64,000 nt of DNA from Candidatus Latescibacterota bacterium (GTDB lineage Bacteria > Latescibacterota > UBA2968 > UBA8231). The translations under genes were made by a program, and so were the position numbers. The notes under the pieces are model-generated. The model had not been told where the DNA came from and did no database searches. It saw only the letters and a list, made by a program, of their open reading frames with translations. The stretch covers positions 62,001 to 126,000 of the forward strand of contig JAJEGS010000011.1 of NCBI GenBank assembly GCA_022819745.1. Reading direction: 5' to 3'. Below, in pieces: positions 17,918-26,372 of the stretch (its first letter is position 1; each line of letters starts with the position of its first letter).

Positions 17918-18703
17918 CTAACCTCGCCCGACAAACGGCATTTTCGTCGCCATGATGGTCATAAACAGCACGTTGGTGTCCAGCGGCAGCTCGGACATTT
18001 GTACTACGGCGCGGGCTACGTGCTCGACGTCAAAGCGCGGCTCGACGAGCTTGGAGCCATCGGCCTGCGGCACGCCGTCGCTCATCCGCTGCGTCATATC
18101 GGTCGCCGTGTTGCCAATGTCGATCTGACCGCAGGCGATGTCGTATTTGCGCCCGTCGAGTGAGGTCGATTTGGTGAGGCCGGTAATGGCGTGTTTGGTC
18201 GCCGTATAGGGGGCGGAGTTGGGACGCGGGGCTGCGGCTGAAACTGAGCCGTTGTTGATGATCCGTCCGCCGCGCGGGTCTTGATCCTTCATAATGCGGA
18301 AGGCCGCTTGGGTGCAGAGGAAGCTACCCGTCAGGTTGACGGCGACGACCTTCTGCCACTGTTCGTATTCGAGGTCTTCCAACAGCACGGCTGGTGCTCC
18401 GGCCCCGGCGTTGTTGAACAGCACGTCGAGTCGGCCAAAGTGCTCTTCGACTTGGGCGAACAGCGCGTCAACGGCTTGGGGGTCGCCGACGTCGGTGGAC
18501 ACTGGCAACATGCGGGCATCCGTTCCCGCCAGCGCGGCCGTTTCCTCTAGGGCATCTTGACGCCGTCCGGCTAGGGCAACCGCATAGCCGGCCTCGGCCA
18601 ATGCTAGGGCACTGTGGCGGCCGATGCCGCTGCCGGCTCCTGTGACGAGGGCGACTTTTGCACGTGCTTCACTGCCTGAAGGCAGCGAGTGAAGCGTTTC
18701 CAT
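17918..18703 (-). CDS. short-chain dehydrogenase/reductase
   Basis: A 261-residue classical [11 protein letters not shown] at 21-28 binds the dinucleotide, NNAG at 97-100, and the catalytic Ser153, Tyr166 and Lys170 (YTATK) are intact. The C-terminus resembles SDRs that oxidise sugars or steroids in a general way only. It is the first gene of a three-gene unit with PhyH and glycosidase. Start: ATG preceded by AAGGAG at 18712-18717 on the minus strand. Confidence 0.93.
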   Translation of the reverse strand: METLHSLPSGSEARAKVALVTGAGSGIGRHSALALAEAGYAVALAGRRQDALEETAALAGTDARMLPVSTDVGDPQAVDALFAQVEEHFGRLDVLFNNAGAGAPAVLLEDLEYEQWQKVVAVNLTGSFLCTQAAFRIMKDQDPRGGRIINNGSVSAAAPRPNSAPYTATKHAITGLTKSTSLDGRKYDIACGQIDIGNTATDMTQRMSDGVPQADGSKLVEPRFDVEHVARAVVQMSELPLDTNVLFMTIMATKMPFVGRG

Positions 18704-18762
18704 TTGTCATCTCCTTGAATTTGAATGGTGGTTTTAAGTACGCGATAGCAAAGGTGGTTTGA

Positions 18763-18849
18763 GATGCTTCGCTTCGCTCAGCATGACAAGTGCTGGTTTG
18801 CTGCTTCACCGTGTCATGCTGAGCGGAGCGAAGCGGAGTCGAAGCATCC
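18763..18849. repeat. imperfect inverted repeat, REP/MITE-like
   Basis: Left arm GATGCTTCGCTTCGCTCAGC through ATGACA (18763-18788) is matched by TGTCATGCTGAGC...GAAGCATCC (18812-18849); the right arm has an 11-base insertion GGAGCGAAGCG-like. The spacer is 23 bases. Repeats with the core CGCTCAGCATGACA are widespread in intergenic DNA of uncultured bacteria, so this is probably a non-coding mobile or REP-like element. It lies between the convergently or tandemly read SDR and malate synthase genes. Confidence 0.65.
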
Positions 18850-18887
18850 TAGACCTCGATGTCCATGTACAACGTTACTGGCGGGTA

Positions 18888-21080
18888 CTAAGTGGTGGTT
18901 CTACGGGCGGCTTTTACCTCTCGCCGCCGCTTGTGCAACACGTTTTCCGTATAGCCGTTTGGTTCGGTGCGACCGTTGAATACTAGGTCCAGCGCCGCCT
19001 GGAATTCGATACTGGCGTCAAGGTCGGGTGCCATGGGGCAGTACGCTGGGTCGCCGCTGTTTTGTGCATCGACTACGGCCGCCATGCGCGCAAAGGTCGC
19101 CCGCACCTGCTCCTCGCTGGCGATGTTGTGGTGCAGCCAGTTGGCTATGTGCTGGCTGGAAATTCGCAAGGTGGCGCGGTCTTCCATAAGGCCGATGTGG
19201 TTGATGTCCGGCACCTTGGAGCAGCCAATGCCTTGGCCGACCCAGCGCACCACGTAGCCGAGAATGCCTTGGGCGTTGTTGTCTAACTCCTGCTGAATCT
19301 CCTCGGGGCTGAGTTGGCGACCGAGGATAGGAGGGCTGAGAATCGCGCCGAGTGAAGCCCGCTCCCGTCCAGATAACTGGTCGAGGCGCTCGAAGACATC
19401 GACTTGGTGGTAGTGCAGCGCGTGCAGGGTGGCCGCTGTCGGCGAGGGCACCCAAGCGGTCGTCGCCCCGGCTTGGGGGTGGCCTATCTTGGTCTCTACC
19501 ATCTCGCGCATCCGCTCGGGCATGGTCCACATCCCCTTGCCGATCTGCGCTCGTCCCACTAAGCCGGTCGCAATGCCGACATCCACATTCCAGTCCTCAT
19601 AAGCACTGAGCCAGGGCTGCTCTTTGATTTCCATCTTGGGCAACATGGGGCCTAGCTCCATGCTGGTGTGGATCTCGTCTCCAGTGCGGTCGAGGAAGCC
19701 GGTGTTGATGAAGACGACGCGCTCGGCGGCGCAGCGGATGCACTCGCTGAGGTTGACTGTGGTGCGGCGCTCCTCGTCCATGATGCCGATTTTTAGCGTA
19801 TTGCACGCCAGTCCTAGCGCCTCCTCCACTCGCGTAAAAAGCTCGACGGTCGCTGCTACTTCGTCCGGTCCGTGCTGTTTGGGTTTCACTACATAGACGC
19901 TGCCGGTCTTGCTGTTGCGGTAGCGGCCGCGGCCTTTGAGATCGTGGATTGCCGCTAAGCTGATGACCATGGCGTCGAGAAAGCCCTCGGGGATTTCCGC
20001 GCCGTCGGCGGTGGTTACCGCGTCTGTGTACATGTGGATGCCTACGTGGCGCACGAGCAATAAGCTGCGCCCGGGCAGGGTCAAGGGGTGGCCGTTGGGG
20101 GTGGTAAATGTGCGGTCGGCGCGCAGGCGGCGTGTCAGGGTTTGCCCGTCCTTGACAAAGGTTGCCTCTAGCGTGCCCTGCATCAGGCCGTTCCAGTTGC
20201 CATAGACGAGGGTCTTGTCCTCGGCATCGACCGCAGCCACGGAATCCTCGCAATCTTGGATGGTGGTAATGGCCGCTTCTAAGAGCACGTCTTTGACGCC
20301 GGCACGGTGAGTGCGCCCAATGGGATGGGTGCGGTCGATTTGGATTTCGATGTGCAATCCGTTGTGGCGGAGCAGGACGCTACTTAGTTGCTCGCCCTCG
20401 CATCCATAGCCGACGAATTGCTCGGCGTCTTTGAGGCCGACTTCGTCGCCGCTTGCGAGGCGGGCGCGCAAGGTTTGCCCGCCAGCGTCCTCGCGCAGGA
20501 AAAACTCCACCACCTCTCGGTACGCGCCCTGTTGGAGACCCGCGATCGCGTCGAGAAACGCCTCGCTGTGCGCGATGACTTGGGCACCGCGCTCGGCGTC
20601 GTACTCACCTGTCGGGACGCACCCCTCGATTACATCTGTGCCGTACAGGGCGTCGTACAAGCTGCCCCAGCGCGCATTCGCCGCGTTGAGCGCATAGCGC
20701 GCATTATCGACCGGGACGACTAGCTGGGGGCCGGCTAGGGAGGCGATTTCCGGGTCGGTGTTTTCCGTGCGGATGCGCTGCGCGTCGCCCGTGGGCAGCA
20801 AGTAGCCAATTTCTTCGAGAAAGGTCCGGTAGTCTGTGGGATCTAACGGCTCGCCGCGCCGCTGTTGGTGATAGGCGTCGATCTGGGCCTGCAGGGCGTC
20901 GCGTCGCTGAAGTAGCTGTTGATTCTTGGGCTCCAAGTCTTGGACGATTTTCTCCAGTGCCGCCCAAAAGTGATCGACATTCACGTCCGTCCCGGGCGCA
21001 ATCTGCTCGGCGACGAGGGCGTAGAGCCGCTGGTCGATGTGCAATCCGCCGCTGGTTATTTTTCTTGCTGATTCGGCCAT
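18888..21080 (-). CDS. glcB: malate synthase G
   Basis: A 730-residue protein close to the usual 720-730 of isoform G. It condenses glyoxylate and acetyl-CoA to malate in the cytoplasm. Diagnostic features are the [32 protein letters not shown] N-terminal region, and the highly conserved [15 protein letters not shown] near 466-480, plus the G-specific insert domain with [10 protein letters not shown] near 390. It would let the cell use glycolate/glyoxylate or C2 units; no isocitrate lyase is in the window. Transcribed as a single gene; the start ATG at 21080 has the AGTACATC region upstream but a weak ribosome-binding site. Confidence 0.96.
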   Translation of the reverse strand: MAESARKITSGGLHIDQRLYALVAEQIAPGTDVNVDHFWAALEKIVQDLEPKNQQLLQRRDALQAQIDAYHQQRRGEPLDPTDYRTFLEEIGYLLPTGDAQRIRTENTDPEIASLAGPQLVVPVDNARYALNAANARWGSLYDALYGTDVIEGCVPTGEYDAERGAQVIAHSEAFLDAIAGLQQGAYREVVEFFLREDAGGQTLRARLASGDEVGLKDAEQFVGYGCEGEQLSSVLLRHNGLHIEIQIDRTHPIGRTHRAGVKDVLLEAAITTIQDCEDSVAAVDAEDKTLVYGNWNGLMQGTLEATFVKDGQTLTRRLRADRTFTTPNGHPLTLPGRSLLLVRHVGIHMYTDAVTTADGAEIPEGFLDAMVISLAAIHDLKGRGRYRNSKTGSVYVVKPKQHGPDEVAATVELFTRVEEALGLACNTLKIGIMDEERRTTVNLSECIRCAAERVVFINTGFLDRTGDEIHTSMELGPMLPKMEIKEQPWLSAYEDWNVDVGIATGLVGRAQIGKGMWTMPERMREMVETKIGHPQAGATTAWVPSPTAATLHALHYHQVDVFERLDQLSGRERASLGAILSPPILGRQLSPEEIQQELDNNAQGILGYVVRWVGQGIGCSKVPDINHIGLMEDRATLRISSQHIANWLHHNIASEEQVRATFARMAAVVDAQNSGDPAYCPMAPDLDASIEFQAALDLVFNGRTEPNGYTENVLHKRRREVKAARRTTT

Positions 21081-21211
21081 GATGTACTCCGTTTAATTTT
21101 GCCGACCAAGAGTATAACCATTTATGGCGCGGGCGACCTATGGACAGGATGGACGGGATTTGGATAGCTTGTAGGCGCTAGCGCATGACAACACTACCGC
21201 AGGAGGCGACC

Positions 21212-22123
21212 ATGCACTACGACCCATGCCAACGCACTTTCGACTGCGAGCCGACGCTCACCGACTCCGAGGTTCTCGAATTCTGCCGCGAGGGCCATCT
21301 CTTGCTCAAAGGCGTCGTGCCCGACGAGATCAACCAGCGCACCTGTGCTTGGATCGACGGCGATATTCCAGCCAACCCGAGCTATATTCCCGACGGCCTG
21401 ACCGAGGCCGACCTCGACCGCATTCGCTTCACCCACGAGCCGACCTCCATCTTCTTGGAGGACTGGTTCATCGAGCACGTCCTGCTCAATCCCCAGTTAG
21501 CCGGTGCCATGCGCTCGCTTTTAGGACCCAACGTCGGCCTGCCGATCTTGGCCAGCCACCACCGGGCCGAATGCCCAATGGAAGCCCAAGGCTGGCACCA
21601 AGACGCCGACCACATCTATGGCCCGGAGCTGCGCTTTTTGGAGGTCTTCTACTTTCCGCAGGACACGCCCGTGGAGTTGGGGCCGACCGAGCTGGTGCCT
21701 GGCTCGCATATCCAACCTGGTAACCGCGACAGGGAAGAAGGGGGCGTGTTTTGCGACGGCCCGGCTGGCACCATTGGAATTCACCATCAGAGCATCATGC
21801 ACCGCCGTGGCAAGTCCACCGCCAAGGGTCTGCGCCGGATGCTCAAGTACAACTACTGGCGCACGGCACCTCCTCAGCGCGATTGGATCGTCGAGGAGGA
21901 CTTTGATTTCCAGAGGGCGTATTACGGCGGGCACGGCACGGCGCGCTACTACGCCCACATGTTCTATTGGCTCTGCGGCAAGGGGGATCAGTTCCGCATT
22001 ATCGGCGGTCAGGCTTGGCCTTGGCAGTCCGAGAATCAGATCGGACCGCCGTATGGTTTTGACGCCAAGGAAGGCTATCAGCCCAATTGGCGGCGGGACA
22101 ATCCGGACGGGTATGCGCGTTGA
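21212..22123 (+). CDS. phytanoyl-CoA dioxygenase (PhyH) family protein
   Basis: A 303-residue Fe(II)/2-oxoglutarate oxygenase. The iron ligands are H129-Q-D131 (GWHQD) and probably His197 (SIMHRRG), followed by a basic cluster ending near Arg208 for 2-oxoglutarate. VPGSH is at 162-166. The ATG at 21212 is chosen over one 27 bases upstream because GCAGGAGGCGACC sits directly in front of it. It is followed by the structured non-coding region 22127-22560. Confidence 0.9.
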   Translation: MHYDPCQRTFDCEPTLTDSEVLEFCREGHLLLKGVVPDEINQRTCAWIDGDIPANPSYIPDGLTEADLDRIRFTHEPTSIFLEDWFIEHVLLNPQLAGAMRSLLGPNVGLPILASHHRAECPMEAQGWHQDADHIYGPELRFLEVFYFPQDTPVELGPTELVPGSHIQPGNRDREEGGVFCDGPAGTIGIHHQSIMHRRGKSTAKGLRRMLKYNYWRTAPPQRDWIVEEDFDFQRAYYGGHGTARYYAHMFYWLCGKGDQFRIIGGQAWPWQSENQIGPPYGFDAKEGYQPNWRRDNPDGYAR

Positions 22124-22268
22124 TTAGTTGGATGGGTGGCGCTTGGTGAGGATGGTTGGGTGGGCAGCGCCTCCAACTGGAGGGATCACCGCTATGAGAG
22201 GCAGGGGCAGGGCACCGGCCCGGCGGGTGTGGGGCGGTACTGATTAAATCCACATTCCCCGTCTAACT
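22124..22268. other. non-coding stretch between PhyH and the structured RNA
   Basis: No reading frame with a ribosome-binding site. It is G-rich on the plus strand and would contain the PhyH terminator and possibly a promoter (TACTGATTAAAT near 22239-22250). Nothing further is recognisable. Confidence 0.4.
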
Positions 22269-22555
22269 ACCGGGAGCCTCCGCGCTCGTCGAGCGAGCTT
22301 TGGCAGAACCCGGATCTACTCACGGGGGGATACACCGCTGCCCCTGCTGAGAATGGCGAACGGAAGAGACGCGAAGCCCTGTTGCTGATTCGCTGAGGGG
22401 CTCCCGGTGCTGAGTGGTTAGCCGCTAGGTCGTTGAGCGGCTTTGCCGGATAATTGGGTTATCAATCCCTGAGGTCGCGCGTTACAGTGCGCGCCGCGTC
22501 TGGGCTATGCGCCGTCACCGGCGCAGTCGCACTTGCTTCCCTGTCTCTTCCGTTC
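22269..22555. ncRNA. candidate structured RNA with pseudoknot
   Basis: This gene-free stretch is packed with complementary segments. A 10-base-pair perfect helix joins ACCGGGAGCC (22269-22278) to GGCTCCCGGT (22399-22408). A 13-base-pair perfect helix joins GAACGGAAGAGAC (22358-22370) to GTCTCTTCCGTTC (22543-22555). Their order makes an interleaved, pseudoknotted topology. Further hairpins: GGCAG/CTGCC (22302-22306, 22338-22342), CCGCT/AGCGG (22422-22440), GATAA/TTATC (22449-22463), CGCGC/GCGCG (22476-22493) and GCGCCG/CGGCGC (22509-22524). The strand is undecided; on the minus strand it would be the 3' region of the DIP1984 mRNA, whose stop is 7 bases away. No tmRNA, RNase P or SRP signature is visible. 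Confidence 0.55.
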
Positions 22556-22561
22556 TAGTCC

Positions 22562-23098
22562 TTACTGTTCGTCTGCATATTCCACTTCTACCTCAAACGA
22601 CGCGGCGCGGATCTGCCGATTGAGTTGGCGGAACTCGACGCGCGCCTCATTGAGACGGGTGCGGCAGTCGTCGTAGGGCAACTCGTTGTCCTCGACGATG
22701 TCGCGCTCCTCCTTGTGGAGAACCCGCTCGTAGGCGGAATCGACGACTTGGGTGTGCAACTCTCCGAGGCGGTCGTTGAGCGCCTTACGAGTCTCAAGGG
22801 CCTCGGTGAGGCTCATGTCATCGCCCCCGTGCTCAACGCGGTGCTCAAAGTTGGCACGCTGGATCGCGGCGTTCAGTTTGCGGCGTTTGAATTCGAGGGC
22901 TCGCAACTGGTCGCGCGCTTCGGAGACGCTGAATCCGGGTGCTGGCCGGCGCGAGGAGTCGTTGTCTCGACGGGAGAACAGGTCTCGATTCTGGCGCGCC
23001 TCGGGTAAGCAGTCGCGCAGCGTCTTGATACGGGCGTCGTACTCACCGCGCAGTTCGAGGGCTTCGTATAGTCGGATGGTCTTTCGGGCTTCGGTCAT
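22562..23098 (-). CDS. DIP1984-family (DUF6847) protein
   Basis: A 178-residue, charged, almost wholly helical protein of the DIP1984 family, recognised by SLTEALETRKALNDRLGEL (about 96-114) and flanking heptad-like coiled-coil segments (LRALEFKRRKLNAAIQRANF; LNEARVEFRQLNRQIRAASF). Family members are short coiled-coil proteins of unknown function, some once called septicolysin-like. Here the protein has an extra N-terminal copy of the helix-pair pattern, so it may be an internal duplication. AAGGAGGTGAG precedes the ATG. Both flanks have unusual RNA structure (5' dyad at 23114-23207, pseudoknot candidate at the 3' side). Confidence 0.7.
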   Translation of the reverse strand: MTEARKTIRLYEALELRGEYDARIKTLRDCLPEARQNRDLFSRRDNDSSRRPAPGFSVSEARDQLRALEFKRRKLNAAIQRANFEHRVEHGGDDMSLTEALETRKALNDRLGELHTQVVDSAYERVLHKEERDIVEDNELPYDDCRTRLNEARVEFRQLNRQIRAASFEVEVEYADEQ

Positions 23099-23113
23099 AC
23101 CTCACCTCCTTCT

Positions 23114-23207
23114 GGTTTCACCGGGAGATGAGTCGAAATTCGAGGGGAGGTAGAACAGTCGCAATAGTTCGGCGATTTTTTTTGTGGGCACCTGCTCAGG
23201 TGAAACC
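23114..23207 (-). promoter_or_regulatory. dyad in the leader of the DIP1984 gene
   Basis: On the minus strand GGTTTCACC (23207-23199) and GGTGAAACC (23122-23114) are perfect complements, and the second arm ends just before the AGAAGGAGG ribosome-binding site. Inside the first arm CACCTG-AG-CAGGTG forms a competing local hairpin (23189-23202). An eight-base A-run follows. The arrangement could modulate translation, but it may equally be a DNA operator. Confidence 0.35.
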
Positions 23208-23301
23208 TTGCTGATCATTTCGGTCTGTTTGCTGGTTGTCTTGAGTAAGCCAATGGCTCACCTTTTAAGCATATGGTTGAAAGCATTCGATGGAGGAGGG
23301 C

Positions 23302-23598
23302 ATGAGTAAAATCGGTAGCGAGATTATAGACGGGTTGCGCGATGCGCTGCAATATGCAGAAGGAGAGACGACGAGCAACAAAGAGTATCGCGTCTTAATA
23401 CCTGAGCGCGTCGATGTGCGGGATGTGCGTCAACGGCTCAATATGACGCAGAAGGAGTTTGCACAGTTCTTTGGGTTCAGCGTCTATTCTATCCGCAATT
23501 GGGAGCAGGGAAAGCGGCAACCGGAGGGGCCGGCTCGGGTATTGTTGACGGTTATCGATAGGGAGCCGGAGGCGGTGCGGCGGGCGTTAGTTTTGTAA
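23302..23598 (+). CDS. HTH antitoxin-like transcriptional regulator (NadS/HigA type)
   Basis: A 98-residue protein with an XRE-type helix-turn-helix at about 47-75 (LNMTQKEFAQFFGFSVYSIRNWEQG), N-terminally extended as in NadS/HigA antitoxins that partner RelE/HigB-like toxins. No such toxin gene is adjacent, so it is an orphan or its partner has been lost. The ATG at 23302 follows GGAGGAGGG and is preferred over one 12 bases upstream. Its 3' end overlaps the doc gene end by 12 bases in convergent orientation. Confidence 0.8.
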   Translation: MSKIGSEIIDGLRDALQYAEGETTSNKEYRVLIPERVDVRDVRQRLNMTQKEFAQFFGFSVYSIRNWEQGKRQPEGPARVLLTVIDREPEAVRRALVL

Positions 23599-23985
23599 AC
23601 CGGATCCCGAGAGGGGTTCGACCTTTTCTTCAAGCCACGAGTTCAATTCGGTAAATCGGAACGAACTAGTTTCGAACATCTGCATGAAGAAGGCGTATGC
23701 CTCATCGTTGTCGCAGTTGATGAAGTGGCCGTTCATGCGCAGAAAGGTGTCGGTGACGAAAAAGGCAACCCGCTTATTGCCGTCCACGAATGCGTGATTG
23801 TTGGCTAGACTCTCCATGAGCGCGGCCGCTTCTTGGATGAGTCCGTCGTAGTATCCAAGCTGGGGGCGCATGAGCGCGGAGGCGAGAGCGCCTTCATCGA
23901 GGATGCCTAGTGAGCCGCCAAAGGCACTAATCAGGTCGTTGTGCATGGCGATGACTTCCTCGATGGTTGGGAAGTCATGGGTCAT
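23587..23985 (-). CDS. doc: Doc (death-on-curing) family toxin
   Basis: A 132-residue Fic/Doc protein with the active loop H64-A-F-V-D-G-N-K-R72, matching HxFx(D/N)(G)NKR of Doc, which phosphorylates EF-Tu in characterised members and so blocks translation. The start codon overlaps the TGA stop of the RHH antitoxin gene (ATGA), the usual antitoxin-first operon. The target here is inferred from the family. Confidence 0.9.
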   Translation of the reverse strand: MTHDFPTIEEVIAMHNDLISAFGGSLGILDEGALASALMRPQLGYYDGLIQEAAALMESLANNHAFVDGNKRVAFFVTDTFLRMNGHFINCDNDEAYAFFMQMFETSSFRFTELNSWLEEKVEPLSGSGLQN

Positions 23986-24209
23986 TTGGCCAATAATTCA
24001 CCTAGGCGACGATTTTTCTCGACGCTGGCCTGGAAATGGGCCATAACCGAAGCACGAAGCTTGCCTTGAGCACGGTTTTCAATGTATTCCCGCATAGCCT
24101 CTTCCAGCACTGCTTGGAAATGACGACCTTCCTTGCGGGCAATTTCGCGCACTGCGGCTAGCAACTCCGGCGAAGCCTGACTGGAGAATTTCTCTCTTAG
24201 CACAGCCAT
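23982..24209 (-). CDS. ribbon-helix-helix-like antitoxin of Doc
   Basis: A 75-residue basic and helical protein with a short N-terminal beta strand (VLREKFSSQAS) and helix pair (PELLAAVREIARKEG; FQAVLEEAMREYIENR), as in ribbon-helix-helix antitoxins; it is not a Phd homologue, so this is an unusual partner for a Doc toxin. ATG at 24209 is preferred over an upstream GTG because GGGAG lies 8 bases before it. It should bind the operator palindrome in its promoter. Confidence 0.75.
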   Translation of the reverse strand: MAVLREKFSSQASPELLAAVREIARKEGRHFQAVLEEAMREYIENRAQGKLRASVMAHFQASVEKNRRLGELLAK

Positions 24210-24232
24210 CACGTATACTCCCTTTCATATCG

Positions 24233-24264
24233 TTCTATATAGAATTGTGAAATCAAGGCGTCAA
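24233..24264 (-). promoter_or_regulatory. promoter and operator of the RHH/Doc operon
   Basis: On the minus strand TTGACG (24264-24259), a 17-base spacer and TATATA (24241-24236) form a good sigma-70 promoter. The -10 box lies inside the perfect 12-base palindrome TTCTATATAGAA (24233-24244), an ideal site for autorepression by the antitoxin. Confidence 0.75.
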
Positions 24265-24347
24265 GAAATATCTTGATAAAAATGGGTAGAAAGTGTCGCG
24301 GCCGCAAGGAAGCAAAGCGGTCGCACCGAAGCGCCCGAAAGCGTCTT

Positions 24348-26108
24348 TCACTCCCGAATCGCTATGTGCAACTCCCGCAACTGCTCAGGCGACACCTCGC
24401 TTGGCGCGCCCATGAGTGGATCCTGCGCATTCTGGTTCATGGGGAAGGCGATGACCTCGCGGATGTTTGGTTCGTCCGCCAGCAGCATGACGATGCGGTC
24501 GATGCCGGGGGCGATGCCGCCGTGGGGTGGAGCGCCGTAGCGCAAGGCGCGGATCATGCCGCCGAACTTGCGATCCACTTCCCGCTGCGAGTGTCCGGCA
24601 ATCTCAAACGCCTTGTACATGATGTCTGGTCTGTGGTTGCGGATGGCACCGCTCGATAGTTCGAGGCCGTTGCAGACGATGTCGTACTGATATGCCTTGA
24701 TCTCCAGCGGCGGTTGCGTCTCCAGCGCAGCCATACCGCCCTGCGGCATGGAAAACGGATTGTGCGAAAAGGCCACACAAGCGCGCTCCTCGTCCCATTC
24801 GTACATAGGAAAATCGACGACCCAGCAGAATTCATAGCAACGCTCCCGCCGCAAATCGAGCCGGTCCGCCAGATGCAGGCGCAACCGTCCCGCTATGGAC
24901 GCTGCCTCGGCTGGCGGCCCGGCGATGAAGAAGATGGCTGATCCCGGAGCGGCGGTGCATTCCTCGATAATACGACTGCGTACGCTCTGCTCTAAGGCCG
25001 TGGCGATTGGGCCGGTGGCTTGCGCTCCGTTGATGAGGTACGCCAACCCCTTGCCTCCCGCTTCTTTGACGAATGCTTCAAGGCCGTCGAAAAACGAGCG
25101 CGGCTGCGCTTCCATTTCGGGAACGCACAGGGCGCGGACGACCCCGCCTGCTGCGACGATGTCCCTGAACAGCCTGAACGAGGAGCCCGCAAAGATCGCG
25201 GAGAGATCTTGGATTTCGAGCGCGAAGCGCAGGTCTGGTTTGTCCGTGCCGAACCGCAGCATGGCGTCGGCGTGGGAAAGACGCGGGAACGGCGGTGCGG
25301 TCACTTTCCAATCGGTGAACTCGTGGAAGAGATCGGAAAAGAGTTCCTCGACTACAGCAAAGACGTCCTCCTGCTCGACGAAGGCCATCTCGAGGTCGAG
25401 TTGGTAGAATTCGCCGGGGGAGCGGTCGGCGCGGGCGTCTTCGTCGCGGAAGCAGGGCGCGATCTGGAAGTAGCGATCGAAGCCGGACACCATCAGCAAT
25501 TGCTTGAACTGCTGAGGTGCCTGTGGCAGCGCGTAGAATTGGCCGGGATAGAGCCGGCTCGGCACGAGGTAATCGCGCGCGCCCTCGGGCGAACTGCTGG
25601 TGAGAATGGGCGTCTGGAACTCGGCAAAGCCCATGTCCGTCATGCGCCGTCTGATGCTGGCGATCACCTCCGAACGGAGCTGAATGCGGCGGTGCAATCC
25701 GGCCCGGCGCAGGTCCAGGAAGCGATAGGACAAGCGAGTACTCTCCCCCACGTCGGGATCTTCGGCGATGGAAAAGGGAAGTGGCTCTGCCAGCGAGAGC
25801 ACTTCCAACTCGCGGACGGCGATTTCCACTTCTCCAGTCTCCATGGTGCTATTGATAGTCTCAGGCGAGCGTTCGCGCACGTCGCCTACGACGCGGATTA
25901 CGGATTCGCGGGGGACCTTTGACGCGGTTGTCGCAACGTCATTCTCTGGTGAGATCACGAGTTGGGTAATGCCGTAGTGGTCGCGCAGGTCTAGGAACAA
26001 TATGCCTCCGTGGTCCCTTTTGCGATGAATCCAGCCGCTCAGGCGAATGGTTTGGCCGGCGTGGCGCTTGCGAAGTTCGCCGCAGGTGTGCGTGCGATAG
26101 CGGTGCAT
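24348..26108 (-). CDS. aspS: aspartyl-tRNA synthetase, non-discriminating type
   Basis: A 586-residue class IIb synthetase with an N-terminal OB-fold anticodon domain (1-110), motif 2 [11 protein letters not shown] near 220-230, a bacterial GAD-type insert in the middle and motif 3 [13 protein letters not shown] near 555. The anticodon domain reads [10 protein letters not shown] (26-35); from family knowledge, His in D-H-G-G marks non-discriminating AspRS, which charges tRNA-Asp and tRNA-Asn, whereas discriminating enzymes have RDLGS. It would therefore work with a GatCAB amidotransferase (not seen here). Expression appears to be controlled by two leader-peptide attenuators between 26135 and 26455. 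GGAGG precedes the ATG by 7 bases. Confidence 0.95.
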   Translation of the reverse strand: MHRYRTHTCGELRKRHAGQTIRLSGWIHRKRDHGGILFLDLRDHYGITQLVISPENDVATTASKVPRESVIRVVGDVRERSPETINSTMETGEVEIAVRELEVLSLAEPLPFSIAEDPDVGESTRLSYRFLDLRRAGLHRRIQLRSEVIASIRRRMTDMGFAEFQTPILTSSSPEGARDYLVPSRLYPGQFYALPQAPQQFKQLLMVSGFDRYFQIAPCFRDEDARADRSPGEFYQLDLEMAFVEQEDVFAVVEELFSDLFHEFTDWKVTAPPFPRLSHADAMLRFGTDKPDLRFALEIQDLSAIFAGSSFRLFRDIVAAGGVVRALCVPEMEAQPRSFFDGLEAFVKEAGGKGLAYLINGAQATGPIATALEQSVRSRIIEECTAAPGSAIFFIAGPPAEAASIAGRLRLHLADRLDLRRERCYEFCWVVDFPMYEWDEERACVAFSHNPFSMPQGGMAALETQPPLEIKAYQYDIVCNGLELSSGAIRNHRPDIMYKAFEIAGHSQREVDRKFGGMIRALRYGAPPHGGIAPGIDRIVMLLADEPNIREVIAFPMNQNAQDPLMGAPSEVSPEQLRELHIAIRE

Positions 26109-26134
26109 GGTAGCCTCCAGTTTTGGATGTACAT

Positions 26135-26173
26135 AAAAAAACCCGCCGTTGGCGCGAGGCTCAACGGCGGGTT
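26135..26173 (-). terminator. attenuator terminator 2 of aspS
   Basis: On the minus strand AACCCGCCGTTG (26173-26162) and CAACGGCGGGTT (26151-26140) form a perfect 12-base-pair stem, loop 10 bases, followed by TTTTTTT (26141-26135). It ends 27 bases before the aspS start. Its 5' arm with the loop (CGCCGTTGAGCC, 26169-26158) can pair instead with GGCTCGATGGCG in leader peptide 2 (26215-26204), which would abolish the terminator. Confidence 0.9.
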
Positions 26174-26193
26174 GGGGTGAGGGTAGAATCCGA

Positions 26194-26286
26194 TCACGGC
26201 CAACGCCATCGAGCCTGAATGGCGGGGTTATTGTCGTCGTTGTTATGCGAAAAGGCGCGTGCCGTGTGCTTGTGCCGGAATGTCAT
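26194..26286 (-). CDS. leader peptide 2 of aspS (NNDDNN)
   Basis: A 30-codon frame starting with ATG at 26286, with AGGAG 8 bases upstream, reading [30 protein letters not shown]. The six-codon run of Asn and Asp is at 26244-26227. The TGA stop lies 20 bases before terminator 2. The coding region contains hairpin arm 1 (26266-26254) and arm 2 (26215-26195), which pair in the absence of stalling. This is the layout of a trp-type attenuator peptide sensing charged tRNA-Asn and tRNA-Asp. It is too short for family recognition; the support is positional and structural. Confidence 0.85.
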   Translation of the reverse strand: MTFRHKHTARAFSHNNDDNNPAIQARWRWP

Positions 26287-26295
26287 TTCAATAGC

Positions 26296-26343
26296 TCCTA
26301 AAAACAGAAAACCCGCCGCGAATGCGTGTTCGCGACGGGTTTT
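26296..26343 (-). terminator. attenuator terminator 1 of aspS
   Basis: On the minus strand AAAACCCGTCGCGAA (26343-26329) pairs with TTCGCGGCGGGTTTT (26322-26308), a 15-base-pair stem with one G-T pair and a 6-base loop, followed by TTTTCTGTTTTT. It sits between leader peptide 1 and the ribosome-binding site of leader peptide 2. The 5' arm (CGTCGCGAAC, 26337-26328) can pair instead with GTTCTGACG at the end of leader peptide 1 (26379-26371). Confidence 0.9.
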
Positions 26344-26372
26344 GAATGCTTGGATTGGATTGGAGTCAGTCG

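Noticed and set aside
22269..22555. tmRNA, RNase P or SRP RNA
   Set aside because: No alanyl-tRNA-like end with GGGGCU start, no GAGGAAAGUC block of RNase P and no GGAA/GUCCGG SRP loop is present.
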